DNA from: Cystobasidium ongulense
Taxonomy: Eukaryota > Basidiomycota > Cystobasidiomycetes > Cystobasidiales > Cystobasidiaceae
DNA length: 64,000 nucleotides
Reading direction: 5' to 3'
NCBI GenBank assembly: GCA_022835595.1
Contig: BQUP01000003.1
Location: 440,629 to 504,628, forward strand
The position numbers and the translations under genes were made by a program. The notes beneath the pieces are model-generated. The model worked only from the letters and a program-made list of their open reading frames with translations. It did no database searches and was not told where the DNA came from. Position 1 is the first letter of the stretch. Each line of letters starts with the position of its first letter. This document shows, one piece after another, positions 43,689-54,335 of this stretch.

Positions 43689-45283
43689 ATGTCCAACATC
43701 CCAAGCTTCACACTCAACACCGGCGCAAAGATCCCAGCCATCGGTGAGTGCAGCATCTTTGGACGGCTGGAACTTGCTATCGTATGTATTGACGTACATA
43801 TTGCTATTCTGTAGGTCTAGGAACATGGAAGTCTGCGCCTGGAGAGGTCACCAGTGTAAGGTTTTGGCACATGAAAGCCGCCTCGTGACTGGTTCCATGC
43901 TGATCTCGAATGCATGATGTGCGCAGGCCGTCAAAGCAGCCCTCCAATGCGGATACAGACATATCGTACGTCGATTCAGCTTATTCATATTTTGGATCCC
44001 ATGCTTACTATCTGCACACAGGATTGCGCCTACGCCTACGGTTAGTGTCGCGTTCGACCACCTCGTTGTTGTAGTTCTGGAGTCTGATCGACCACCATAC
44101 ACTGTCCTTCTTCTGCATTCTGAACATACAGGCAACGAAGCTGAAGTCGGCAAGGGAATCAAGGAGTCTGGCGTTCCGTAGGTTGCTTTGCTCCTTGCTC
44201 GTGTCTTGTGGACACCTTGGGAACTCTTGCTGATAATGCCATTCTTCCATTATAACTATAGTCGCGAGGAGATCTTCATCACCGTGCGTGAAGAGGCACT
44301 GGCAACATCAGCTTGGAACAGTGACTGATGTTCTATCACTTTGTGTCACCCAACAGAGCAAGCTGTGGTGCACCTACCACACCGACGTGGAGGCTGGTCT
44401 CCAGGAGTCTCTGAAGGAGCTCGGTCTTGACTATGTCGACCTATACCTCGTGCGTCCAGAACGTGCGTATTGCATCAGTGATCTAAGTGTACTGACCGCC
44501 AGACCTTACCTTCAGATTCACTGGCCTATCGCCTTGAACCCCAAGGGTAACGACCCCAAGTTCCCTACGTAAGCTTTCCTTTACAACAAAAGCCCTATAT
44601 ATGTCCATAAACTGAACTTGGAACACCCGTCGTCCATCAACAGCCACCCAGACGGAAGCCGAGACATTCTACACGATGTCGATTATTCCGATACCTGGAA
44701 GGGTATGGAAAAAGTTTACAAATCAGGCAAAGCAAAAGCTATCGGAGTATCAAATCTTTCTGTCCCTAAGCTCGAAAGGTTATTGAAGACTGCAGAAGTC
44801 GTTCCTGCTGCCAATCAAATCGAACTGCACCCTCTATGCCCTCAAGATGAGACTGTTGAGTTCTGCCAAGAAAAGGGTATCCTACCTCAGGCTTATAGCC
44901 CTCTCGGATCAACCGAGTCACCAATGTAAGCACTACAATCATCCGAAGTAATAACAGAATACTGATGCACTTCGATCTGTCTCATCCGCCTCGTGATAAA
45001 TGTACGTAATGCGAACAACAGCCTTAAATACGAACATCTAGCCAAGATCGCAGAAAAGCTAAACTGCTCAGTCAGTAATGTTTTAGTATCATACCAAATT
45101 CAAAGAGGAGTATGCGTTCTACCAAAATCAGTAACACCATCAAGAATAGAACAAAACTTGAAGGTTGTGAAACTTGATGAGGAAGATTTCAAATTCATCT
45201 CTCAAATGCACGGTGGAAAAGTTCATAGATTCGTTAAACCTAACTGGGACCCTGTCAAGATGGAATTCCCTGACTGGAATTAG
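43689..45283 (+). CDS. Aldo-keto reductase
   Basis: This is an NADPH-dependent carbonyl reductase with a TIM-barrel fold. The gene is cut into about nine small exons, the densest intron pattern in the window. Joined pieces read FTLNTGAKIPAIG-LGTWKSAPGEV, AVKAALQCGYRHI, DCAYAYG-NEAEVGKGIKESGVP, REEIFIT-SKLW, VDLYL-IHWPIALNP, then KAIGVSNLSVPKLERLL, PAANQIELHPLCPQ, QAYSPLGS and VCVLPKSVTPSRIEQNLKV. The catalytic tetrad is present: Asp in DCAYAYG, Tyr in YAYG, Lys in SKLW, His in IHWP. NADPH-site residues PKS..SRI.QN are intact. Sequence is closest in feel to fungal glycerol/aldehyde reductases (GCY1/GLD1-like), but substrate cannot be fixed. Start 43689 has a CACC-ATG context. Confidence 0.93.
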
Positions 45284-45976
45284 GATGTTTGAGAGCTTTC
45301 TTTTCAGAATCTTGAAGATTAGCGGTACTTTGTAGATGAACCTGATCAGTTTTTGGACCCTTGTTGTCGATAGAATCAGCATGATATAGACGCATGTGAC
45401 ATCGAGCCAAAGTTTTCACCGTGGTCCTCTGAACTGGGAGGCCATCCATAGCCTATGTGTCAGTCCCTCGCATTCTTGAAACATTTGCAGGAACACGAAG
45501 GATTCACACTATACATGCATAGACAACCAAGGCAGCAATTTTGGAGGAAGCTGAAACCACTATTGCCTTGGCATTTAGGACAATACCGTTGCGGCCACTC
45601 CATAGTATGTTCGCAGATGCTGACAACAATGCGATATGCATCCATTGAACAAGCGCATTAACCTGCCGCAATTTCGCCACGACTAGAACAAACAGAACGC
45701 GTAGAAGTCTTCAAAGATGATGGACAGTCTTGATAATTCCATCCGTACATATGCTGCGCACTCTGCTTGAATTTATATTTCGCCGCGCTCGATAGGTTCC
45801 AAGTGCGATTGCTGTGATACTCTATGCTGCTTTGCCTTGCTCTCTTTGCTTCTGACATCCACTTGTTGACTGAACGCTGGCGATGTTCATGACTATTCGA
45901 AAGCCGTACCGGACTGTCAAGTAGTGATTACCATCTATCGCGCCATATCAAAGGCAACAGGCCAACCTGCTTCATC
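45284..45976. other. Intergenic with possible Cys-rich minus-strand frame
   Basis: This ~690-bp region lies between the aldo-keto reductase stop and the Rab escort protein start. A minus-strand frame at 45645-45460 encodes a cysteine-rich peptide (CPKCQG, CCLGCLC, CSCKC). A second frame, 45858-45658, lies just upstream and would need an unconfirmed splice. I list this as unproven, not as a gene. Confidence 0.3.
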
Positions 45977-47787
45977 ATGGACCAGGCTCAGCAAACGCAC
46001 TTCGACTACCTGGTGATCGGAACTGGGCTCCGACAGAGCTTGCTTGCAGCGTAAGTGAGGCTTCATGAGGTATCACCAGAGCTCATAGGACTGCTATGAT
46101 GCACTGTGCTCATAAGCTGACGGGCTATCCGCAGTGCTCTCGCGAAATCTGGTCACTCGGTCCTGCACGTGGATGAACAATCCTACTATGGCGAAGAACA
46201 GGCAACACTGAGCCTGAACGAGCTGGTAGCTTGGTCAAAGGTCCGAAATCACAAGGAAGAGGGCTCTGTGGACCTGTTCTTCACTGGCTCTGGTTCCGCC
46301 GAACTCCCTGCCGAGCTGGCGCAGTCCGCAAGGCGATACAATATCAGTCTATCTCCAACAATATACCCTTCTATAGGACCCTTTATCACAAGTCTAGTCC
46401 GCTCAGGCGTCGCAAAGTATTCTGCCTTTCGACTGGTAGATACAGTAGCACTATATGAAGATGGGTCACTTAGATCTGCCGCAACAACGAAAGAAGATAT
46501 CTTCAAGGATAAATCCCTATCTCTAATCGAAAAGAGGCGTGTTATGAAATTCGTGATGGCTGCAAACACCGATGACGACGACACAGAAGGACCAGGTGAG
46601 CAATCGCTTCGCGCCGCAACTAGGTACTTGGACTCACTACCTTGGTTGCACAGCAGATGAAGCAGATATTCCGCTTGATCAAACCCTCGAACAGAAGTAC
46701 AGTCTCACAGGCCGACTCAAAGAAATGATAATGTACGCAGCAGCTTTGTCACTGTCTGCCCAAGGTAAGCTTCGGTTATGCAGCTATATGTATTGCGAAG
46801 CAGATGCTGACTGAGATTACAGGATCAACCCGCCCTGCCGTCTCGAGACTCCGCAAGTATGTGCGCTCGACTGGAAAATATGGCAAGTCGCCATTCCTGC
46901 TCGGCCAATACGGTGGTATTGGTGAGATAATACAAGGCTTCTGCAGGTAAGTCTAGGAGCTGCTCTAGCATGCTGGCAAGCCAGCTAACCGAACTATCAC
47001 AGAGTGTGTGCAGTATTTGGCGGAACCTACATGCTAGGCCGACCGATACAACGCTTGTCCGAGGGAACGACTGAATCGCCCGCAACTATACAATTTGAAG
47101 AAGATGAGATTTACACTGCGGACTGCATCATCAAGGTAGACGATAAAGGTGAAGACGCTTCACCGTATAAGCTGCACAAAGCAATTATCATATTGTCCAG
47201 GCCTATATGTTTTCAGAAGGCTATCCCAGAGGTTACAGAGGAAGAGGATAATTCCACAGAGACGAGTACGTGCGAGAATGCCCTGTTTATAATACCACCC
47301 GGCAAAGTGGGAGACAGTTGTCCAACAGAAGCAGTAGTGGCGTTGATGGCAGGGGAAGGATCCTTTTCTGCACCGTCGGGCCAATGTACGTGCAAGCCCT
47401 CACACCAAATAGATGCGAAACTAACGTTATGCTTTAGATGTGCTGCACTTATCAGCCTTATTGGACAGGCATAGCTCGGCCAGTGCTAGAGAATGCCTCG
47501 AGCCATGTTTGAAGGCTCTTATGCAGGCTAGCTCCGCACCTTGCACTCTAGACGACATAATTGTATCTGCATACTACACCGACAACATTACCGGACCTCT
47601 ACTTACTCTGCGGAGCGGAACTACATACTCTTCGGCTCTGGTAGCTGATGTGACCGCTCAAGCTGGGATCGCAGACATCTGCGACACGGCCGTCGAGGAA
47701 GCAAGTGCCTGCTACACATACGCTACCGGAGAGAGCGATCTATTTGTGCAGAGGGAAGAGGAGACAGATGATATCGAGGACATGTGA
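45977..47787 (+). CDS. MRS6: Rab escort protein (REP / MRS6-like)
   Basis: REP presents newly made Rab GTPases to geranylgeranyltransferase II and carries them to membranes. Exon 1 (from 45977) gives FDYLVIGTGLRQSLLAA. It joins across an intron to ALAKSGHSVLHVDEQSYYGEE, the FAD-fold-like N-terminus shared by REP and RabGDI. Next are LSLNELVAWSKV, NISLSPTIYPSIGPFITSLVRSGVAKYSAFRLVD and LSLIEKRRVMKFVM. The Rab-binding platform follows as GRLKEMIMYAAALSLSAQ, RKYVRSTGKYGKSPFLLGQYGGIGEIIQGFCR and VCAVFGGTYMLGRPIQ. The insertion between LNEL and NISLSP and the acidic end (EEETDDIEDM) favour REP over RabGDI. Six or more exons. Downstream open frames to 48139 overlap a decayed CZIB copy on the other strand and are not part of this gene. 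Confidence 0.88.
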
Positions 47788-47929
47788 ACGCGCTCCTTTC
47801 AAAATATGTGTCAATGGTATACTGGGCCCGCTCGCATCTGGCACACATCGTCTGTGCTGACGAGGCAATCCAGAAACGAATAGAAGTCAACGCTTGTGGA
47901 TGCATCCGACTGCTCTCGCTCGCAGATGG

Positions 47930-48420
47930 GACCTTTCCCATCCTAGCCGATCAAGCGACCATTTTCGAGCGCGACATTGTCGAGTTCCGCACGCCGACTT
48001 GGCACTTCCAGGTCTGCTACAGAGGAATTACATCAGACCACGAAAACATGCAAACGAAAATGCTTTATTGAGCCTCGCATCGGAGCCGATAAACTCGCAC
48101 CGCCGGTATTCGAACCCGCCAATATCGACCTCTAATTAATCTCCTTCCCAACTATGTGCATTCTCATTGGCTCTTGCCAGTGCCCAAGCTGGGATAGCGG
48201 AGTTGGCCCTGCGGCCGATGAAGCTATTACATACCATCCCTGTCTCCCTAGAGACAGTGACCTGTTGGTGCAGGCGAAGGCCTCCTGGATAACATTGCGG
48301 TGATGCGAATTCGCTGGCTCTGGCCCTTCTTCGGACCTCTTCGACAGTGTTACACATCATTGCTACATTATGTCCGCTCGAACTTGGCGGAAATCTCCGA
48401 CACTGAAACAGGTACTGAAG
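47930..48420 (-). pseudogene. Decayed tandem copy of the CZIB/UPF0587 gene
   Basis: On the minus strand, 48147-48070 aligns without gaps to the exon of the intact neighbour encoding EVNQPSTLAVFECRGCEFID; roughly two bases in three match. The copy reads EIN-stop-RSILAGFEYRRCEFIG. A second matching block at about 48012-47940 (ACCTGGAAGTGCCAAG ... GACAATGTCG, CTCGAAAATGGTCG) matches the next exon (ACTTGGAAGTGCAAAG ... GACGATGTCG, TTCGAAGACGGTCG) with about 7 nt missing. Weaker resemblance continues towards 48420. In-frame stops, loss of the zinc-site Cys in FECRGC and the deletion show that it is non-functional. It lies in the same orientation directly downstream of the intact gene, so a tandem duplication followed by decay is the simple history. 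Confidence 0.65.
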
Positions 48421-48426
48421 CCTGGA

Positions 48427-49263
48427 TTAATTTAGATTAGCCTTGTTGAATGCGTTCATACACTCTGCCCCTGTCTTGCTTACCTTTTCGTCGTAATCAT
48501 CCCATCGACCGTCTTCGAACTCGACATCGTCAAATACAGTGCCTGACTCAGCGCCTTTGCACTTCCAAGTTCCCTGTAAATGGAAAGGCGTTAGACACTC
48601 ACATACCCAGATAAACATGTATCAATTACCCTGGGCTCGAAGTCGATGAACTCGCACCCTCGGCATTCAAAGACCGCAAGTGTAGACGGCTGATTGACTT
48701 CTGCCTTCTCTAAGGTGTGCATGCCGTTGACGGGATCCTTGCCTTTCGGATCGTCGAACACAACAGTAGACTCTCGCTGGAAGATGGGCAGACACTCTGT
48801 CACTGGTGGTTCACTTGTAGGACGTGATGGGAAGGCGACTTACCTTGCAGAAGTCGCATCGGAAAACAAAATTCGCGGTACCCCGACTCCCTGTGATCTC
48901 GCGCTCTTCCTGAAAACAAGGCAGGACGCAGATGAAATGCAACTTAGAATGCATACGGGTACTAGTATGTCTGAAGAAACGTACACTTCTGCTGATGCCG
49001 ATCACGTTGGGATGCACTTCGCGACACGATGAGCATTGCACCCTGCAGAAAAAAGTGTAGTCTATCGAGGATGGCTGCAGATCCGTTACGTTCTCAAGGG
49101 TTGCCTGTTGTTCAAAGCATGAGCGCTGCCTGGCTGATCTGGCTGAGCGCTTGTGGCTAAATTCAGGTTTCACAGTACCTTGAACGATAGCTTGAGTTTC
49201 TGAGAGTCGGAGCTTTAGCAGAGGTCACAGACGATTAGAGAAGACAGGGCTACTCACCACCAT
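48427..49263 (-). CDS. CXXC zinc-binding protein (CZIB / UPF0587, DUF866)
   Basis: This is a small conserved eukaryotic protein (human C1orf123/CZIB) that binds one zinc through two CxxC pairs; its cellular function is unclear. The first exon is only ATGGTG (49263-49258), followed by GTGAGT. The second exon adds KLKLSFK after an acceptor CTCTCAG, and the third gives ATLENVTDLQP, together the expected MV-KLKLSFK-ATLENVTDLQP start. The zinc pairs are QCSSC and RCDFC, each in its own exon. Later blocks are ESTVVFDDPKGKDPVNG, LAVFECRGCEFIDFEPR, GTWKCKGAESGTVFDD and WDDYDEK, matching the family's VEFECRGLEP and SGTVFSD...WTDYDEK. Stop 48427. Length (~165-170 residues) is normal. All key cysteines are kept. 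Confidence 0.9.
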
Positions 49264-49616
49264 GTTGCTGCTGTTCTCAAGCTGGAGGGTCGTGAGTTGA
49301 GCAGAGCAGAACAGAACCGCTCGATTGCGTTTGCATTTGGCGAAGAGCTCTCACTGCTCTCGATGCTGTCACCTTCTGCCTTGTATACAACCGACAACAG
49401 CTACTCGAGAGCATCTGTCACACACACGTATCAGGAGACCTCACCTTCATTCGAGCTTTCTCGTTCTGGGGCCACCTGTTCTATGGCCTCATAGCGTCGT
49501 TCTCTAAGCTTGGGAGACCGAAATCTTGAAGGCACGCACAAGGTAAGGAGCAAATCCCCCGGCAAGCTACCATTGAGAGCAGCAGACTGACTCTTAAAGC
49601 CATCATAGACCCTTGC
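49264..49616. other. Divergent promoter region (CZIB / PPR-like protein)
   Basis: A ~350-bp gap lies between minus-strand ATG 49263 and plus-strand ATG 49617. Open frames cross it on both strands without motifs. Confidence 0.4.
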
Positions 49617-51707
49617 ATGCGCAGAAGTCTTCCACGCCTTGCGCGTGCTCGTCTGGCAGTAAGGTCCGCCCTGCGACGCAAATCGTCCAAGAATAATGCA
49701 GACGAAGAGCAGCGTCCTATCCACACGCGCTTGCCTCAATTGGATGGAGAGCTGCATGCTCGACCTTCTAGGTTGCTGGAAGCCCGCCTGCATGCCAACA
49801 TAGATGTTTTACCTCGGAAGCCACTCAAGATGTCCACTGACGAAAATGCTAGACCCGGTGGAAGAACAGTACCGGTTGGAACAGCTATGCATATTCCCAA
49901 TGCATATCATGTATTCGGTCGACAAAGCCGCACTCTAGGCCCTGTGGATATCGCTTCGCCATCAAATAGACGCAGGCCGTCCTTCCGACGATCTTCCGAA
50001 GCTGGTCCCGACCTTTACGAAAGCTATCTTCAATTAGCCAAAGGTCCGTCAAGCCAACGCTTGGTCGGTGAAGGTAACAGACTTCTCAGACCAGTTTTCA
50101 GAAGAGCATACTCTGCTATGGCAAGCCCAGTTGCTACTTCCAGCAAGGTTCGCATAGAAGACATGGAAGATATAGATCTTGCCCGCCAAACTGAAGCGAC
50201 CGACGTTCGACTGCCGTTGAGCGCGTTTAAGAACGACACTTCTCGAATATCCCAGCAACGTGAGCTACAAATTGAAGGCCGGTCACTCCGGCCTGTTCAC
50301 GAAGCATCTGAGCATGCTTCGCTAGAATACCCCAGCAAAGATGACGGTCTCCAGGGAGTCCGCATGTTGGAACCAGAATCGAAAGCGCATATGACGGGAA
50401 TACTAAGACAAGCTGTGCGGATGTTACATTCCCCCAAAATGTCAACCTTGAAGACTTTGTACTCTTGGCACAACCAGTATCCTGAAATGCGCTCTACCGG
50501 ATCATACAATATTCTCCTTCAACTAGCCTATGATATGCGACATCTCAAGGCTTTCAATCAGATTTTACTGCAAGATATGCCTGCTGCAGGTGTGGCGTGT
50601 GACAGCGTCACTTACGATCTGGAGATGGAGTCTTTTGCTAGGCATGGGCAGTGGAAACGAGTGGTGGACTCATGGACAGCTCGACGAGAAAAGGGGATTC
50701 CATTCAATGCCATTGGATGGACGCGCTTGACTCAGGCTGTCACCAAAAGAGGTACAACATCCTTAGGACGGGACAACATCGGCACATCAATGAGTCCGAT
50801 CTATAGCGCGCTCTACGACCTCCCCAAGGGCGTGCGGCAACTGCAGCTACACAAGCTCACTATGTCTCAGAGGATGGACGTTGATCAAATGCTTGCGCTC
50901 ATGATGCCAGACGATCTTCAGCCTATGGACTTTCACGCTACGCTAGTCATCGCGCACAGACTTTCGAAGCAGATGCGGTGGAGAGAGGCAGAAGATGTTG
51001 TCGCTCTGTATTTGGACCGATCAGCAGAGACATGGGATTCACAAGGGCTCGACCATCCTAGACCGTCAGATACAGGCGCACTATCTAGTACGGACAACAT
51101 CGTGGATCCGCAAAGAGAAGCAAAAGCACTTCGGGCCGCCGGGCAGCGCAAACAGACTGCGCTCTCTTTACTCCATGTCTTGCTCGAGTGCCTCGTGATC
51201 AGTAGAAGCTCACCGGAGATGATACAAGCCTATATCGACAACTTCCTTGTTCGCTACGAGAACACAGGCGTCAAAGCAAAGTACCACACCCTCTTCTTCG
51301 TCTTGAGTGCATATCGAGTCCGGCCCCTGTCAAACCAGTTTCAAGAGGCTTATGAAAAGTTTATTTCGCTTGAGGATATATACCGCCCTTCTACAGGAAA
51401 ACTCACGGATCAGTACGGTCTATCAAGGTGCCTGAGACAGCTTCAAGGGTTTGGGTACACAACTTTATTGCAACTCAAGAAGGGCGATACTCCAGAAGAG
51501 ATCTTGCGCAAGTGTGAATTTGATCTCGCAAATATCAATTCAAGACTGGCTGAGATTGGGAGCTTAAACCGCAAGCCAACACTTCCACGGCAACGTCGGG
51601 GACAAGCAATCGTGGCAAGGCAGCCGGCACGTCATATCTTGCTCAAGGAGAGATACAAGGCTCTACGGCCCCAGTTCAAGCACAATGTGGAGGGTGATCA
51701 CCAATAG
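49617..51707 (+). CDS. PPR-like mitochondrial protein
   Basis: A single uninterrupted exon of 696 codons. The first ~25 residues are Arg-rich without acids (MRRSLPRLARARLAVRSALRR), a strong mitochondrial presequence. Around residues 285-370 helical repeats of the pentatricopeptide type appear: STGSYNILLQLAYDMRHLKAFNQILLQDMPAAGV and then DSVTYDLEMESFARHGQWKRVVDSW with a 35-residue step. More helical pairs follow (ATLVIAHRLSKQMRWREAEDVVALYL; TLFFVLSAYRVRPLSNQFQEAYEKF). PPR proteins bind organellar RNA and act in mitochondrial transcript processing or translation; the particular target cannot be seen. The tail is basic. The lack of introns contrasts with most neighbours. Confidence 0.7.
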   Translation: MRRSLPRLARARLAVRSALRRKSSKNNADEEQRPIHTRLPQLDGELHARPSRLLEARLHANIDVLPRKPLKMSTDENARPGGRTVPVGTAMHIPNAYHVFGRQSRTLGPVDIASPSNRRRPSFRRSSEAGPDLYESYLQLAKGPSSQRLVGEGNRLLRPVFRRAYSAMASPVATSSKVRIEDMEDIDLARQTEATDVRLPLSAFKNDTSRISQQRELQIEGRSLRPVHEASEHASLEYPSKDDGLQGVRMLEPESKAHMTGILRQAVRMLHSPKMSTLKTLYSWHNQYPEMRSTGSYNILLQLAYDMRHLKAFNQILLQDMPAAGVACDSVTYDLEMESFARHGQWKRVVDSWTARREKGIPFNAIGWTRLTQAVTKRGTTSLGRDNIGTSMSPIYSALYDLPKGVRQLQLHKLTMSQRMDVDQMLALMMPDDLQPMDFHATLVIAHRLSKQMRWREAEDVVALYLDRSAETWDSQGLDHPRPSDTGALSSTDNIVDPQREAKALRAAGQRKQTALSLLHVLLECLVISRSSPEMIQAYIDNFLVRYENTGVKAKYHTLFFVLSAYRVRPLSNQFQEAYEKFISLEDIYRPSTGKLTDQYGLSRCLRQLQGFGYTTLLQLKKGDTPEEILRKCEFDLANINSRLAEIGSLNRKPTLPRQRRGQAIVARQPARHILLKERYKALRPQFKHNVEGDHQ

Positions 51708-51846
51708 TCACGCTGATCCTGAAATTTTGGCTGGCTCTAAATCACGCTTGTGATGATTATACCAATTTTCTAAATGGCTACAAATGAACATGTTCGTTGT
51801 ATCTATGATAGTATTCGCAAGGCAAGCTCGTTATCCATGTCTATCC

Positions 51847-53044
51847 TCACTTTCTAGTGCCTGGGGTAGCCTCTTTTGCCCCGCCTAAGCCGCTAGCGTG
51901 TTCTGCAGCTGTTTGTATACACCGCGCAATTGTGCTTCTGACACGTCCATCCTCCAACGTCAACAAGCCTGCAATTGTGCATCCGCCGGGCGTTGTTACG
52001 CTGTCCTTGATGGCTGCAGGGTGCAGTCCACTTTGGAGAACCATTCTGGCAGCTCCTTGCATGGCTTTGCATGAGAATCAGCATATGAACATACGAAGTC
52101 TGTGGTCTGTCGCTTACTTTGTGCCGCCAGCTCTAAAGCTTCTGCGCGTGGAAGGCCCATCATGACGCCTCCGTCTGCCATTGCTTCGAGCATGAGGCAA
52201 GCAAATGCAGGACCCGAACCTGATAGCGCAGTGCATGCGTCGAAATGTTTCTCTTCGAGGAATCGGCAACGTCCAATTGGACTAAAGAGAGAACCGAGAA
52301 TCTTGCGGTCCAAGGCTGGCTGAGACGAGGTCGGGGAGGGCGGCGTGACTACTGTCATGCCTTCGCGAATCTTAGGTACCAGGAGAAAGCTTAGTCGTGT
52401 TGACTGAGTATACCAAAATTAGGATATACTACTCACTTTGCAGGGTGTGTTAGGCATTGCTCTAACTACACGCGTAGACGAAGGTACCCATGACACAAGT
52501 TGACCAATTGTTGTTCCAGCAAGAATCGAGATTAAAAGCTTGTGCTCCAGTGCTTCTGACATGCCTTGTTCTGATAGTATCGACTGTGCCATTTGCGGTT
52601 TGCAACTGTCATCAAGAAGGAATCACTCCGATCAGCCATTACGGAGTTGCTTTCGGTTGGCAGCGGGAGCAAAGCTTACCAAAGTAGGACAACATCAGCA
52701 GCCTTTACAGCGTCTACATTTCTACCTGCTTGAACTTTGACTTCCGCTCCGCCTGGTATAGTCTTGAAGGTCTTGGTTAAGCGGCGTGCACTTTCTTCTC
52801 GGTGCACAGTCGCGATGTATACGTCCGGCAGTGTTTCGAGGTCATTGTCGAACATCTGGGAGCTATCAGGAGATGGGATGAGGTTGCCTTGCTTTGCTGA
52901 CTGTGCCGCACTGGAAGCCGCAACAACTGAAGTTGGAGGGCTGCCGTTCATGTTGGCGCGAATATCGGCGACTGTGCTGAGGACGCCAGAGGTGACGGCG
53001 ACTCCCATCGTACCGCATCCCAGAACACACAGAGTATAAGGCAT
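51847..53044 (-). CDS. PRO3: Pyrroline-5-carboxylate reductase
   Basis: Last step of proline synthesis, reducing P5C with NAD(P)H. ATG 53044 gives MPYTLCVLGCGTMGVAV with the Rossmann GxGxxG. Then come VYIATVHREESARRL, VKAADVVLLW | CKPQ, LLISILAGTTIGQL, VVRAMPNTPCK, FDACTALSGSGPAFACLMLEAMADGGVMMGL and the signature region SVTTPGGCTIAGL near the C-terminus. All substrate-site motifs are intact. The segment SPPTSVVAASSAAQSAKQG-NLIPSPDSSQ inserts extra residues between the first beta-alpha unit and VYIATV. Four or so exons. It is convergent with the PPR-like gene (about 140 bp apart) and divergent from the membrane-protein gene at 53284. Confidence 0.94.
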
Positions 53045-53283
53045 GATAGACGAGAGGATAATAAGGAGCTGTGTAAGTGCTGCAGTTGCTGGATAGGCGA
53101 AAGGAAGAGAGGCCGAGAAATTCAAAAGTCACGTTTTCATGTCAAAGCCGATCAATCGCAACTGCAGCACAGGCTGCTATGTAGAAGAGGTGTCCACGAC
53201 TCGAATCACTCTCAACCGCATCTCATAGGCAAGACAAGGAGCGCGTCTGGTCGGCCTTCCACCTCGTTGGACTAGAGCCCACC

Positions 53284-54205
53284 ATGTCGCGGCATACTCA
53301 ACCTCCAAACACATATCTAGAAGCTCTTGCCGATGGCTTTTCTACGGAACACGCGCGCAAAGTTGCGGCTTGTACCGCTGGTTTCGGTTAGTCGAGGCAG
53401 CCTACCATCGATAATCATTACATATCTGACCGTGTCTGCGTTGCAATTCAGTTGCGCTCGGGGGTTTCTCGGGGTCAGCGATTGCAGCTATAAAATACGC
53501 CCCTGCGATTCCAGCGGCTTTCCACTCTGCTCTCAGTACAGGAGCACCCGCTTTTGCATTCTTCAGTAGGCTTGTCCAACTTTCTCCATGGTTCCAATTG
53601 AACGCTAAGGTCTTGCATCAGGTATACGGGAGTACTTGATGCTACCGACCTTTACGTACCTTCGAGCACATGAAAGAGTACCTCACATTACATCACTTCA
53701 CTTTCGCAATATGCCTGAAACTGCGTCAGCGGGTTTTGTCACCGGAGCTGCTTTGGGTACCTACCACTGTCAGTGTCCTCTTGTCGAATCAAGTGCGGCT
53801 TAAAGCTGACAGCCTTCAATAGTCCGACAATCGGTACGAGCGATATCTGGAGGGTTCACCTTCGCAGTCTTAGCAACTGCTGGACAATGGGCTGTCAACG
53901 AGCTTAACATACTTCGAATCAACTATATCATGCGGCATACTGCAGCTACACAAGTGTCGACAATGGCAGAAGACGGCTCCTACCAGCAGCAGGCGATAGA
54001 GGGAAAACCGCCCTTATGGCAGAGAACGACCGAAAAATTGTTAGCTGTAACACCAATTCGCAAGGTTTCGAATCAAGAATATGCCGAAACATTGCATGGA
54101 CGGATTAGTACCGCTGAGCGAGAGTTACAATCAGTTAACGGGCAGATGAAACACCTTCAAGAGCGACTCGACGAGTTGCGAAGAGAAAAGGACGAATTTC
54201 GCTAG
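53284..54205 (+). CDS. Small membrane protein, Tim17-like in character
   Basis: Four exons can be chained in phase: 53284 to about 53386, then VALGGFSGSAIAAIKYAP..., then IREYLMLPTFTYLRAHERVPHI...SAGFVTGAAL, then VRQSVRAISGGFTFAVLATAGQWAVNELNILR, continuing to a coiled-coil tail and the stop at 54205 (about 260 residues). Glycine- and alanine-rich hydrophobic segments with GxxxG-like spacing (GGFSGSA, GFVTGAAL, ISGGFTFAVLATAG) recall Tim17/22/23-type mitochondrial inner-membrane proteins. I do not see a full family signature. The tail (AERELQSVNGQMKHLQERLDELRREKDEFR) is a clear coiled coil. Function unknown. Confidence 0.6.
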
Positions 54206-54335
54206 ACGGATTATTTGACCAATACTACAACGTTCGTATTACTAAGAGTACTGGTGATCTACTGTTGTCGTATTACAAGATATAATAGTACAGCCCGTTT
54301 CCTTCAAGAAGGTTTTTGCTCAGTCCGCCACAGTG

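Noticed and set aside
48090-48125. Sequence resembling a tRNA T-arm (GGTTCGAAT on the minus strand)
   Set aside because: The bases flanking the loop do not form a T-stem and no acceptor, D or anticodon arms are present. The stretch is explained by the decayed CZIB exon.
47784-48139. Plus-strand open frames taken as a 3' extension of the Rab escort protein
   Set aside because: The escort protein already ends in an acidic tail at 47787, no in-phase splice was found, and the region aligns to CZIB exons on the opposite strand.
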